Of a stretch of DNA of 64,000 bases, positions 19,487 through 28,028 are shown in pieces. Each line of letters begins with the position of its first letter. Within the stretch, counting starts at the first letter, position 1. The position numbers and the translations under genes were made by a program. Location of the stretch: NCBI RefSeq assembly GCF_024169315.1, contig NZ_JALJWR010000001.1, positions 2,625,501 through 2,689,500 on the forward strand. The letters are read 5' to 3'. The notes beneath the pieces are model-generated. The model was not told where the DNA came from, ran no database searches, and saw only the letters and a program-made list of their open reading frames with translations. This stretch comes from Pseudomonas migulae (GTDB taxonomy: Bacteria > Pseudomonadota > Gammaproteobacteria > Pseudomonadales > Pseudomonadaceae).

Positions 19487-19640
19487 CTGTGGGAGCGGGC
19501 TTTTGTGGCGAGGGGATTTATCCCCGCTCGGCTGCGAAGCAGTCGTCAGCCCATTGCATGCGGTTTGACTTTTAATGCTGGGGCCGCTTCGCAGCCCAAC
19601 GGGGATAAATCCCCTCGCCACAAAAGTTCGCTCCCACAGG
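19487..19640. repeat. Nested REPIN combining both REP families
   Basis: An outer pair CTGTGGGAGCGGGCTTTTGTGG / CAAAAGTTCGCTCCCACAG encloses an inner pair GTGGCGAGGGGATTTATCCCC / GGGGATAAATCCCCTCGCCAC. The two families are nested into one large inverted repeat between gltL and the sensor kinase. Confidence 0.8.
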
Positions 19641-19692
19641 GGCCGGTGGCGGCGCTCTAAGTAAGTGTTGTGGTTGACCCAAGGCATCTGTG

Positions 19693-21594
19693 ATGAAATG
19701 CGACCCCACTCTCAATCGCGCTACGCCGCCATCACTCGCCGTGAAACCCCGTCTGATCCGCCATCTGTTCCTGCCGCCGCTGGTCATCGCCCTGATGATC
19801 GGATTGGGTTACGTTGGCTTCTGGGTCAGTGAGCACTACGGGATCCGCAGCCTCAGCGAGAACGGCCAGCGTCAGCTCGAACTTCACGCCCGCGCCGTCG
19901 AGAGCGAGATCAGCAAATACACCTACCTGCCCAGCCTGCTGGAACTTGAATCCAGTGTGTCGAAGCTGTTGGCGGACCCGTCGCCGGAGTACCGGCAAAC
20001 GGTCAATGAATACCTCGAAGGCCTGAACCGGCGCAGCCGCAGTCGGGCCATCTACGTGATGGACACCACCGGCCGCGTCATGGCCACGAGCAACTGGCGC
20101 GACGTCGACAGTTACCTCGGTGAAGACCTGTCCTTCCGCGCCTATTTCCAGAACGCCGTTCGCGGCCAGCCGGGCCGCTTCTATGGCATCGGCAGCACCA
20201 ACGGAGAACCCGGTTATTACCTGGCCCATGGCCTGGAAGAACACGGCAAGATCATCGGCGTCGCGGTGGTCAAAGTCCGCCTCGAAGCCATGGAAGAACG
20301 CTGGCAACGGGCGCGCCTGGAAGCCTTCGTCAGCGACGAAAACGGCATCATCATTCTGTCCAGTGATCCGGCGAGACGGCTCAAATCAGTGGTTCCGTTG
20401 AATGACGAAACCAAGGAAAAACTCGCCCGCAGCCTTCAGTACTACTGGTTCCCGTTGAACGAACTGCAACCGCTGGCCCGGGAAAAACTGGCCGAAGGCG
20501 AGGAAAAGCTGACCTTCCCGGCCAACAGCGAAGTGGAGTCCGATCAAGAGGACATCAGCTACCTCTCGCAAACCCGCCCATTGAGCGACACGCCGTGGAA
20601 TTTCACCCTGCTCACGCCATTGCAGGACTTGCGCCGCGAAGCGATCAATCAGGGGATTCTGGTCGCCGTGGCGTTTGCCCTCGTGGCGTTCCTGCTGATC
20701 GCCTGGAACGAGCGGCGCAAGGTCATCGCCACCCGCCTCGCCGCCCGGGAAGCCTTGCAGCAAGCCAACAATCAACTGGAGCGTCGGATTACCGAACGCA
20801 CCACCGACCTGCGCGCCAGCAACGAACGGCTCAAAGGCCAGATCCGCGAACGGCGGCACGCGGAAGAGACGCTGCGCCGTGCCCAGGATGAACTGGTGCA
20901 AGCCGGCAAACTCGCGGCCATCGGCCAGATGTCTACCAGCATCGCCCATGAATTGAACCAGCCACTGGCCGCGCTGCGCACCTTGTCCGGCAACACCGTG
21001 CGCTTTCTGGAGCGTGGTCAGCTGGACGTGGCCAGCACCAACCTCAAGACCATCAACGAACTGATCGATCGCATGGGCCGGATCACCGCCAGCCTGCGCT
21101 CCTTCGCCCGGCGCGGAGACGACAAGGGCCAGGCCTGCCTCGGCAAAGCGGTAGACGCCGCGTTACAACTGCTCGGCGGTCGGGTAGAAAGTGTTCATCT
21201 GCAATTGCATCGCGAATTCACCGATGTGCAGGTGCAGATCGACCAGACACGCCTGGAGCAGATTCTGGTCAACCTGATCGGCAACGCCCTCGATGCCATG
21301 CACGCACAACCCTTGCCGGAGTTGTGGCTCGAAGGCGAAACGTTCGATGGCAAGTATCGCCTGCGGGTACGCGACAACGGCCACGGCATCGACGCCGAAG
21401 CACGCAAGCATCTGTTCGAACCCTTCTTCACCACCAAACCCGGCGAGCAGGGCCTGGGCCTCGGCCTGACCTTGTCTGCAAGCCTCGCCGCCGCCACGGG
21501 CGGACACCTGGGTGTCGAGCACCCGGCCAGCGGTGGTACCACCTTCGTCCTCAGTTTACCGTTGGTAAGCCCTATTCCTGCCGAGCCAATATGA
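19693..21594 (+). CDS. aauS: Membrane sensor histidine kinase (AauS/DctB-like)
   Basis: A 633-residue sensor of the DctB class. TM1 is about residues 22-42. A periplasmic double-Cache-type sensor follows (YVMDTTGRVMATSNWRDVDSYLG, YYLAHGLEEHGKIIGVAVVK), then TM2 near 321-338 and a coiled linker. The H box IAHELNQPLAAL has H419 as the phosphorylation site, followed by an ATPase domain (NLIGNALDAM, GHGIDAEA, GLGLGLTLSAS). ATG at 19693 is preferred over an adjoining in-frame GTG. Its partner response regulator overlaps by four bases. The position after gltIJKL and the AauR-type boxes support sensing of acidic amino acids. Confidence 0.88.
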   Translation: MKCDPTLNRATPPSLAVKPRLIRHLFLPPLVIALMIGLGYVGFWVSEHYGIRSLSENGQRQLELHARAVESEISKYTYLPSLLELESSVSKLLADPSPEYRQTVNEYLEGLNRRSRSRAIYVMDTTGRVMATSNWRDVDSYLGEDLSFRAYFQNAVRGQPGRFYGIGSTNGEPGYYLAHGLEEHGKIIGVAVVKVRLEAMEERWQRARLEAFVSDENGIIILSSDPARRLKSVVPLNDETKEKLARSLQYYWFPLNELQPLAREKLAEGEEKLTFPANSEVESDQEDISYLSQTRPLSDTPWNFTLLTPLQDLRREAINQGILVAVAFALVAFLLIAWNERRKVIATRLAAREALQQANNQLERRITERTTDLRASNERLKGQIRERRHAEETLRRAQDELVQAGKLAAIGQMSTSIAHELNQPLAALRTLSGNTVRFLERGQLDVASTNLKTINELIDRMGRITASLRSFARRGDDKGQACLGKAVDAALQLLGGRVESVHLQLHREFTDVQVQIDQTRLEQILVNLIGNALDAMHAQPLPELWLEGETFDGKYRLRVRDNGHGIDAEARKHLFEPFFTTKPGEQGLGLGLTLSASLAAATGGHLGVEHPASGGTTFVLSLPLVSPIPAEPI

Positions 21595-22919
21595 ACAACG
21601 ACCTTAGTGTGCTGATCGTCGAAGACGACCCCCATGTGCTGCTCGGCTGCCAACAGGCGCTGACCCTGGAAGACATTCCCTGCGTCGGCGTGGGCAGTGC
21701 CGAAGAAGCGCTGGAGCGGGTCGGCGACAATTTTGCCGGCATCGTCATCAGCGACATCCGCCTGCCGGGCATCGATGGCCTCGAACTCCTGACCCGGCTC
21801 AAGGCGCGCGATCGCAGCCTGCCGGTGGTGCTGATTACCGGTCACGGCGACATTTCCATGGCCGTCGGCGCGATGCAAAAAGGCGCCTATGACTTCATGG
21901 AAAAACCCTTCTCCCCGGAACGGCTGGTGGATGTCGCACGTCGTGCGCTGGAGCAACGCAGCCTGGCGCGGGAAGTCTCCTCGCTGCGCCGGCAACTGGC
22001 GGAGCGGGATTCGCTGGAAGGCCGGATCATCGGTCGCTCACCGGCCATGCAAAACCTGCGTGAACTGATCGCCAATGTCGCCGACACCTCGGCCAACGTG
22101 CTGATCGAAGGCGAGACCGGCACCGGCAAGGAACTGGTCGCGCGTTGCCTGCACGATTTCAGCCGCCGCCACACCAAGCAGTTCGTCGCGCTGAACTGCG
22201 GCGGCCTGCCGGAGAATCTGTTCGAAAGCGAAATCTTTGGCCACGAAGCCAACGCCTTCACCGGGGCCGGCAAGCGGCGGATCGGCAAGATCGAACACGC
22301 CGACGGCGGTACGCTGTTCCTCGACGAAGTGGAGAGCATGCCGCTGCCGTTGCAGATCAAGCTGCTGCGAGTGTTGCAGGAACGCACCCTCGAACGCCTC
22401 GGCTCGAACCAGAGTGTGGCAGTGGATTGCCGGGTGATTGCGGCGACCAAGTCCGACCTCGACGAATCGAGCAAGGCCGGCGAATTCCGCAGCGACCTGT
22501 ATTACCGCCTGAACGTGGTGACCCTGGAACTGCCGCCGCTGCGCGAACGCCGCGAAGACATCCTGCAACTGTTCGAACACTTCCTGCAGCAGTCGTCCTT
22601 GCGCTTCGACCGCGCGGTGCCGGAGCTGGACAACCAGACCCTGTCGAACCTGATGAGCCACGACTGGCCGGGTAACGTCCGCGAACTGCGCAACGTCGCC
22701 GAGCGTTTCGCCCTCGGGCTGCCAGCCTTCAAGAAATCCGGTGCCAGCGGCAGCAATCAGGGCCTGGCCTTCGCCGAAGCGGTGGAAGCCTTCGAACGCA
22801 ACCTGCTCAGCGACGCCTTGCAACGCAGTGGCGGTAACCTGACCCAGGCCAGCCTGGAACTGGGCATGGCCAAGACCACACTGTTCGACAAAGTGAAGAA
22901 GTACGGGCTGAGCCACTGA
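21591..22919 (+). CDS. aauR: Sigma54-dependent response regulator (AauR/DctD-like)
   Basis: A 442-residue NtrC-family activator. The receiver has phosphoacceptor D55 (GIVISDIRLPGIDG) and K in FMEKPFSP. The AAA+ domain has Walker A GETGTGKE, the sigma54-contact loop reading NAFTGAGKRR (the first glycine of GAFTGA is asparagine), and Walker B GGTLFLDEVE. A Fis-type helix-turn-helix (GGNLTQASLELGMAKTTLFDKVKKYGL) ends the protein. The start at 21591 overlaps the kinase stop; the longer open frame is spurious. It is expected to bind the TTCGG-N4-CCGAA boxes and activate the sigma54 promoter of gltI. Confidence 0.92.
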   Translation: MNNDLSVLIVEDDPHVLLGCQQALTLEDIPCVGVGSAEEALERVGDNFAGIVISDIRLPGIDGLELLTRLKARDRSLPVVLITGHGDISMAVGAMQKGAYDFMEKPFSPERLVDVARRALEQRSLAREVSSLRRQLAERDSLEGRIIGRSPAMQNLRELIANVADTSANVLIEGETGTGKELVARCLHDFSRRHTKQFVALNCGGLPENLFESEIFGHEANAFTGAGKRRIGKIEHADGGTLFLDEVESMPLPLQIKLLRVLQERTLERLGSNQSVAVDCRVIAATKSDLDESSKAGEFRSDLYYRLNVVTLELPPLRERREDILQLFEHFLQQSSLRFDRAVPELDNQTLSNLMSHDWPGNVRELRNVAERFALGLPAFKKSGASGSNQGLAFAEAVEAFERNLLSDALQRSGGNLTQASLELGMAKTTLFDKVKKYGLSH

Positions 22920-23257
22920 TGGACCTGATTCTCAAAGCGACCCTGGGTGCGGCGGTGGTGGTGATCCTCGCTGCGCTGGCCAGGACCAAAAACTATTACA
23001 TCGCCGGCCTGGTGCCGCTGTTTCCGACCTTTGCGCTGATCGCGCATTACATCGTCGGCAAGGGCCGTTCGCTGGACGACTTGAAGACAACCATCGTGTT
23101 TGGCATGTGGTCGATCATCCCGTACTTCATCTACCTGGCGACGTTGTACGTGATGGTGGACCGAATGCGGCTGGAAGCTTCCCTCGCGGTAGCGGCGGTG
23201 GCGTGGTTGATGGCGGCGACGGTGTTGGTCAGCGTGTGGGTTCGTTTTCAGGCTTGA
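22919..23257 (+). CDS. GlpM-family small membrane protein
   Basis: A 112-residue protein with four hydrophobic segments (AAVVVILAALA, YIAGLVPLFPTFALIAHYIV, FGMWSIIPYFIYLATLYVMV, AVAAVAWLMAATVLVSVWV). The pattern is that of the GlpM family, named after a gene near the Pseudomonas glycerol cluster that affects alginate; its biochemical role is not known. Its start overlaps the aauR stop by one base (TGATG), so it is cotranslated with the regulator here rather than sitting by glpD. Its link to amino acid uptake is unclear. Confidence 0.75.
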   Translation: MDLILKATLGAAVVVILAALARTKNYYIAGLVPLFPTFALIAHYIVGKGRSLDDLKTTIVFGMWSIIPYFIYLATLYVMVDRMRLEASLAVAAVAWLMAATVLVSVWVRFQA

Positions 23258-23276
23258 TCACGATTCATCGGATCAC

Positions 23277-24182
23277 CTACTGCCCGTAAACCTTCTGCAA
23301 CTGCGCTTGCGTCAGCGCATCCTCAAACGGCACCGGCACTGATTTCACTGCACCGTAAAGGTTGCGGTAACGCCAGTAGCTGCCGTTATTGGCCAGTTGA
23401 TAACCGCGCTCGACCACGCGTTGGCCATCGAGCACATAGCGCAAGGTTTCCTGGGCGGCCTCCGGCGGTGCCGGTTGCATAAGGTCGGTGGCCAAAACAC
23501 GCATGGACTCGTCGATGCACTCGTCGAGCACCGCCGTGACCTTTGCCAGATCCAGGCTGCCGTCGTCGATGCATTGCTTGCCGCAACGCCGGATCGGCTG
23601 GCTGGTCACTTCAATGCGCATGCGGTACAGCGCCGAACCGGCAATGTCCTGGACCTGCACCTGATTGACCAACACAAAGCTGCCGCGATCGGGGGTGAGC
23701 ATCAGCTTCGGTTCGATCACCAGACGCGCGGTAACTTGCCCCTCCCCTTGCTTGAGCCCGGCCACTTGAGACGCTTGTTGATAGCGCTGTTGCAGACGCT
23801 CCTGCAACGGCACGCCGGCGAGCAGGTCGGCCATCGGACGCGAATCCTTGAGCGCGGTCTTTTCCGCATCGCGCTGCAAGCTGCCGCTGCCCATCTGGGT
23901 GTTGATCAGGCTCGCCACCAGCATACCGGCCAACCCGGCCGCATTGGCACCCGCCACCAGGTTGTGGCTCGACGAAGCCGCCTTCTGCGCCGCCTCGGCG
24001 TCAATCACCGTGCTGGCGCCGACAAACGCCTGCGGCAACTGCATGTCTACTTTCAGCCCATGAGCCTGGACGTAGGACGCGGCACTCTGCGACTTGAAAC
24101 CGGTCTCGGGCGCCGGCTTCTGCGCGCAACCGGCCAACATCAGCAGGGCCAGTGCACTGGCCACCTTGATCGGACGTTTCAT
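23277..24182 (-). CDS. Putative lipoprotein of unknown function
   Basis: A 301-residue protein with a lipoprotein signal: charged start MKRPIKVAS, hydrophobic core and lipobox LMLAGC, placing the lipid on C19. The mature part is Ala/Gln-rich and includes a short hydrophobic stretch (AAGLAGMLVASLIN). A pair of cysteines in IRRCGKQCIDDGSLDL may form a disulfide. A C-terminal region contains YQLANNGSYWRYRNLYG. No known domain is recognised. Its start overlaps the stop of the next lipoprotein gene upstream by four bases, so the two form an operon. Confidence 0.75.
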   Translation of the reverse strand: MKRPIKVASALALLMLAGCAQKPAPETGFKSQSAASYVQAHGLKVDMQLPQAFVGASTVIDAEAAQKAASSSHNLVAGANAAGLAGMLVASLINTQMGSGSLQRDAEKTALKDSRPMADLLAGVPLQERLQQRYQQASQVAGLKQGEGQVTARLVIEPKLMLTPDRGSFVLVNQVQVQDIAGSALYRMRIEVTSQPIRRCGKQCIDDGSLDLAKVTAVLDECIDESMRVLATDLMQPAPPEAAQETLRYVLDGQRVVERGYQLANNGSYWRYRNLYGAVKSVPVPFEDALTQAQLQKVYGQ

Positions 24183-24874
24183 TGTTCGAACGGCGTGATC
24201 ATTTGCTGACGGCTATTGTCCATGGCCTGGTAGAAGGCATTGGACAGGTTGGTGTAGGTCGGCTCATCCCACTCGCCCTGGGCCGCTTGCACCGCAGTGA
24301 AGGGTTTGAACCACAGCAGTTTGTTGTCGGCCAGATCGACCACCAGGCCCTGCCCGCTCACCTGCGCCATCGGCACGCTGGTCGGCACGAATCCGTAGTA
24401 GCTGCGGGTAGCGCCGGTGGCGAAGACATTCACCAGCAACAGACGATCGACGCCGTAAGCGCCCTTGATCGGCGCCAGGTCCCGGCCCATGTAGCCTTCA
24501 CGGAAACTGGTCTGCTTATAGACATTCAGGTCAACCGGCTCGTTGATCCGCTTGACCTTGTAGCCCTTGGCCTGGAGCTTGGCAACGATGACATCCGGCA
24601 ACGTGTTCAGGTCGCGCACTTGCCATTTTTCGACGTTGTCGCTGAGTTTGCTGTTCACGCCCCGATTGATCGCGTAATCGAGCATCCCCTGTTGACCGGT
24701 CAACGCCAGCACCGGTGGCGGCACCATGGTGATGGCCACGCCGATGGTCGGCTCTTTGGCATCCCAGAACTGTTTGTCCAGCGGAACAGGGGGTTGAATG
24801 TGGGCGCAGCCGGTCAGGGTCAGGCAAGCGAGCAACGTTAGCGCTGCCCACGTGCGAAAGGCGTGAAGAGTCAT
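24179..24874 (-). CDS. Putative lipoprotein of unknown function
   Basis: A 231-residue product with signal peptide and lipobox LTLTGC (lipidated Cys near residue 23). The mature sequence has a conserved-looking segment GYMGRDLAPIKGAYGVDRLLLVNV and ends with hydrophilic residues. It is the first gene of the two-gene lipoprotein operon, overlapping the second by ATGA. The upstream 100 bp (24875-24974) is AT-richer and probably contains the promoter. The two products may act together at the outer membrane, but nothing in the sequence says how. Confidence 0.75.
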   Translation of the reverse strand: MTLHAFRTWAALTLLACLTLTGCAHIQPPVPLDKQFWDAKEPTIGVAITMVPPPVLALTGQQGMLDYAINRGVNSKLSDNVEKWQVRDLNTLPDVIVAKLQAKGYKVKRINEPVDLNVYKQTSFREGYMGRDLAPIKGAYGVDRLLLVNVFATGATRSYYGFVPTSVPMAQVSGQGLVVDLADNKLLWFKPFTAVQAAQGEWDEPTYTNLSNAFYQAMDNSRQQMITPFEQ

Positions 24875-24974
24875 GGATCAAATCCCTATGATTGAAATCG
24901 TTGCTGCCTATGTCGGCAGCAACGGCTAAAACCATAGTGGCACAATGATATAATTCCATTCAACTACGATCCGA

Positions 24975-25640
24975 TCAACTGACCGTACCGCCCTTCGCTT
25001 CGCTCATGATCTGCCGAATCGCCCCGACAAACGTCTCCACCGGCTGCCCGCCCGTGACCGCGTATTGGCCGTTGAAGACAACCGTCGGCACCGAACTGAC
25101 GCCACGGGACAGCCACAACTGCTCTTCCTCCCGCACCTCCCGGGCGAACTCGTCCGACGCCAGAATTGCCTCCGCCCGCTGCCGGTCCAGACCAACGCTG
25201 TGTGCGATCTGCGCCAACTGACCGTGGTCGGAAGGATTGCCACCCTCGGTGAAGTACGCCCTGAACAACGCCTCCTTCAGATTGAACTGCAACCCTTCCA
25301 GCCCCGCCCAGTACAGCAAGCGGTGAGCATCGAAAGTGTTGTAGATGCGGCTGTTACCGTCCGTGCGAAAGGCAAAGCCGACCTCGGCGCCGCGCGCGCG
25401 AATCATCTCGCGATTCTTTTGCGATTGCTCCGGGGTCGATCCGTATTTCTCTGTGATGTGTTCGGTGATGTTCTGCCCTTCGGGGCTCATCTTAGGATTC
25501 AGCTCGAACGGCTGAAACCGGATCTCGGCCTGAACTTCATCGCCCAGCAAATCCAGCGCCTGGGTCAAACCATACAGACCGACGACGCACCAGGGGCAAG
25601 ACACGTCGCTGACGAAATCGATCTTCAGGGGAGCACTCAT
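24975..25640 (-). CDS. DsbA-family oxidoreductase (FrnE-like)
   Basis: A 221-residue cytoplasmic thioredoxin-fold protein of the FrnE/2-hydroxychromene isomerase-like DsbA group. The redox motif is CPWC within SDVSCPWCVVG near the N-terminus. A helical insertion follows, and the cis-proline loop is seen in GVSSVPTVVFNGQYAVTGGQP. No signal peptide is present, unlike periplasmic DsbA. The start at 25640 (MSAPLKIDF) follows a GAGGTGTG site. The open frame continues about 160 residues further upstream only because it runs through the 69-bp repeat array, and that extension is rejected. Confidence 0.88.
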   Translation of the reverse strand: MSAPLKIDFVSDVSCPWCVVGLYGLTQALDLLGDEVQAEIRFQPFELNPKMSPEGQNITEHITEKYGSTPEQSQKNREMIRARGAEVGFAFRTDGNSRIYNTFDAHRLLYWAGLEGLQFNLKEALFRAYFTEGGNPSDHGQLAQIAHSVGLDRQRAEAILASDEFAREVREEEQLWLSRGVSSVPTVVFNGQYAVTGGQPVETFVGAIRQIMSEAKGGTVS

Positions 25641-25738
25641 CACACACCTCGCAGGCTGAATACAGGCCGGAAAAGGATGAACGATACACCTGTGGAAGCG
25701 GGATTGCGTGAGTCCACCCCGTATGTCTGCAAGAGACA

Positions 25739-26404
25739 GGTCGGCTGTCAGGCCGCCTTCGCTGGCAAGCCAGCTCCCACAGGGATTTTGGTACATCCGC
25801 GAGAACTGGTCGGCTGTCAGGCCGCCTTCGCTGGCAGGCCAGCTCCCATAGGGGTTTTGGTACATCCGCGAGAACTGGTCGGCTGTCAGGCCGCCATCGC
25901 TGGCAAGCCAGCTCCCACAGAGATTTTGGTACATCCGCGAGAACAGGTCGGTTGGCAGGCCGCCTTCGCGGGCAAGCCCAGCTCCCACAGGGATTTTGGT
26001 ACATCCGCGAGAACTGGTCGGTTGGCAGGCCGTCATCGCTGGCAAGCCAGCTCCCACAGGGTTCGAGGGCATCCGGGAGTAACTGGTCGGTTGGCAGGCC
26101 GCCTTCGCTGGCAAGCCAGCTCCCACAGGGATTTTGGTACATCCGCGAGAACAGGTCGGCTGTCAGGCCGCCATCGCTGGCAAGCCAGCTCCCACAGGGA
26201 TTTGGTACATCCGCGAGAACTGGTCGGCTGTCAGTCCGTCATCGCTGGCAAGCCAGCTCCCACAGGGTTCGAGGGCATCCGGGAGTAACTGGTCGGCTGT
26301 CAGGCCGCCTTCGCTGGCAGGCCAGTTCCCACAGGGATTTTGGTGCATCCGCGAGAACAGGTCGGCTGTCAGGCCGCCTTCGCGAGCAAGCTCTGCTCCT
26401 ACAG
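25739..26404. repeat. Tandem array of ten 69-bp units, each with one REP-like palindrome
   Basis: Units begin with GGTCGG at 25739, 25808, 25877, 25946, 26016, 26085, 26154, 26222, 26291 and 26360 (spacing 68-70 bp; the last is truncated). Each carries a core CGCTGGCAAGCCAGCTCCCA or a close variant. Two spacer types alternate: TTTTGGTACATCCGCGAG in most units, and TTCGAGGGCATCCGGGAG in units 5 and 8. Units 4-6 share GGTTGGCAGG where the others have GGCTGTCAGG. The 95 bp before the array holds only a weak REP fragment. Confidence 0.92.
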
Positions 26405-26439
26405 AAAAACAAAGCAGATCGGCGTACCCCCCCACCAAA

Positions 26440-26745
26440 CCACGAGGTCGAGCGTTAGCTCGCCTTGCGCTTTTGATTTTGATCCACCCGCCCCTTCGGA
26501 AGGCTGAGTGGAGGTTCTGCGCAGTGGGCAACCCGGCATGGATGCCGGGTTAGCCGCCCCCGGCCATGGATGGCCGATGGCGGCGGGCCCACGGAGCAGG
26601 ACCGGAGCGAAGGAACGCCGAGCCTAAGCGAGGGGCCGGACGCAGGGGCAAGACTTTTTGGTTCCTTTTGTGGCGTTTGACAAAAGGGACTCGCCGTAAG
26701 GGCGAAACCATAAGCGGCCGTTACCGCAGAAATGGATATGTACTC
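26440..26745. repeat. Probable dispersed non-coding repeat with tight hairpins
   Basis: A 300-bp GC-rich stretch with two near-perfect palindromes, AACCCGGCAT-GG-ATGCCGGGTT (26530-26551) and CGGCCAT-GG-ATGGCCG (26561-26576). A conserved-looking tail with CAAAAGGGACTCGCCGTAAG follows. From memory this kind of sequence recurs in many Pseudomonas genomes next to unrelated genes. I see no convincing gene in it. Its borders are uncertain. Confidence 0.5.
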
Positions 26746-26787
26746 AGTCAACCAAAAGACAGGTCGGCCCAAAGGCCGCCTTCGGTG

Positions 26788-27822
26788 TTAAAGAAGATTG
26801 TGTTCAACCACAGGATCAATCTGCGCCCAATGCGAAGTGTCTTCCCGATGAGCCTGCAAGTAGGGCAACACCGCCGCCAGCAACGGCGCCTTGAACGCCT
26901 CCTGGAATCGATGAGCCAACCCAGGAATCAACTTCAACTGACTACCGCGGATATGCGCCGCCAAATGCACCCCATGCATCACCGGCAACAACGGATCCGC
27001 AGTGCCATGCACCACCAGCGTCGGCACCCGCAACTGATTGAGCAACGCCACCCGACTCGGCTCCGCGAGGATCGCCATGATCTGACGCTTCACGCCTTCC
27101 GGGTTGAACGCCCGGTCATAAGACAGCGCCGCCTGATGCAACAACACCTGCCGATCATCGCTCACCGTCGGACTACCCAGCGCTGCCAGCAAGTCAGCCT
27201 GCTGCTCCAGCGCCACTTCGCGATTCGGCGCACCACGGCGCGAGAGCAACTGCACCAACGCCTCGTTGGGCGCGGGCAAACCCTCGGCGCCGGAACTGGT
27301 CATGATCAGCGTCAGGCTCTCAATCCGCTGCGGCGCCATCGCCGCCATGTGCTGGGCAATCATCCCGCCCATGCTCGCGCCCAGCACATGGAATTGATCG
27401 ACGTGCAACGCATCCATCAAACCCAGCGCATCATCGGCCATATCCGTCAGCGAATAAGGCGCAGCCACAGGCAAACCGAGTTTGTAGCGCAGCACTTCGA
27501 AGGTCAGGTTGGCATCGACGGGCGCCTGCCGCCAGGTGGACAGGCCGACATCACGATTGTCATAGCGAATCACCCGGAAACCCTGCTGACACAGCGCGAC
27601 CACCACCTCGTCCGGCCAGTGAATCAACTGCCCGCCCAGGCCCATCACCAGCAGCAGCGCCGGGTCCGAGGCACGGCCGATACTCTGGTACGCCAGGCTC
27701 ACCTGCGCCAGATCGACCCGTTCGGTCGCAACATTGACATCACATCGAGAAGCCGCAAAGGACGGCAGGTTGAACAACAGCGCGGCCAGAAAAACCGCTG
27801 TCGAAAAAAATCGTGCACACAT
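26788..27822 (-). CDS. Exported alpha/beta hydrolase
   Basis: A 344-residue alpha/beta-fold hydrolase with an N-terminal signal peptide ([21 protein letters not shown]), so probably periplasmic or secreted. The nucleophile elbow is GASMGG, the oxyanion segment is [13 protein letters not shown], and the acid and histidine are likely in [10 protein letters not shown] and IPGLAHRF. It resembles carboxylesterases and haloperoxidase-like hydrolases; the substrate is unknown. The gene runs leftwards into the dispersed repeat. The 206 bp between it and the divergent toxin-like gene should hold both promoters. Confidence 0.82.
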   Translation of the reverse strand: MCARFFSTAVFLAALLFNLPSFAASRCDVNVATERVDLAQVSLAYQSIGRASDPALLLVMGLGGQLIHWPDEVVVALCQQGFRVIRYDNRDVGLSTWRQAPVDANLTFEVLRYKLGLPVAAPYSLTDMADDALGLMDALHVDQFHVLGASMGGMIAQHMAAMAPQRIESLTLIMTSSGAEGLPAPNEALVQLLSRRGAPNREVALEQQADLLAALGSPTVSDDRQVLLHQAALSYDRAFNPEGVKRQIMAILAEPSRVALLNQLRVPTLVVHGTADPLLPVMHGVHLAAHIRGSQLKLIPGLAHRFQEAFKAPLLAAVLPYLQAHREDTSHWAQIDPVVEHNLL

Positions 27823-28028
27823 GAAAAAACACCGAAACGCAGAACCCCAGTAGAGCGCGAGTCTGATGAAGTTTGATCAAGCGCGCTGCCACAGTTGCGT
27901 GACAGTTTCGTGAATATCGCCCAATGGTCGACGCAATAACTATGTAGTGCCACGAGCGCTGCCGGTTTTCTTTAAATGGCTCTCCGTAAGGAGCGGACGC
28001 CCGCTCCGTCAAACAGAGCCCATTCGCC

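Noticed and set aside
25700..26410. CRISPR array
   Set aside because: The 69-bp units are repeated throughout, spacers are not unique, and no cas gene is near.
25065..26458. Long open frames on both strands across the 69-bp array, with 23-residue repeats
   Set aside because: They stay open only because the unit length is a multiple of three. There is no ribosome binding site or domain, and the frame on one strand is the shadow of the DsbA-like gene.
26566..27876. 436-residue plus-strand frame across the dispersed repeat and the hydrolase
   Set aside because: It is the complement of the hydrolase gene, with an Arg/His/Gln-rich shadow composition.
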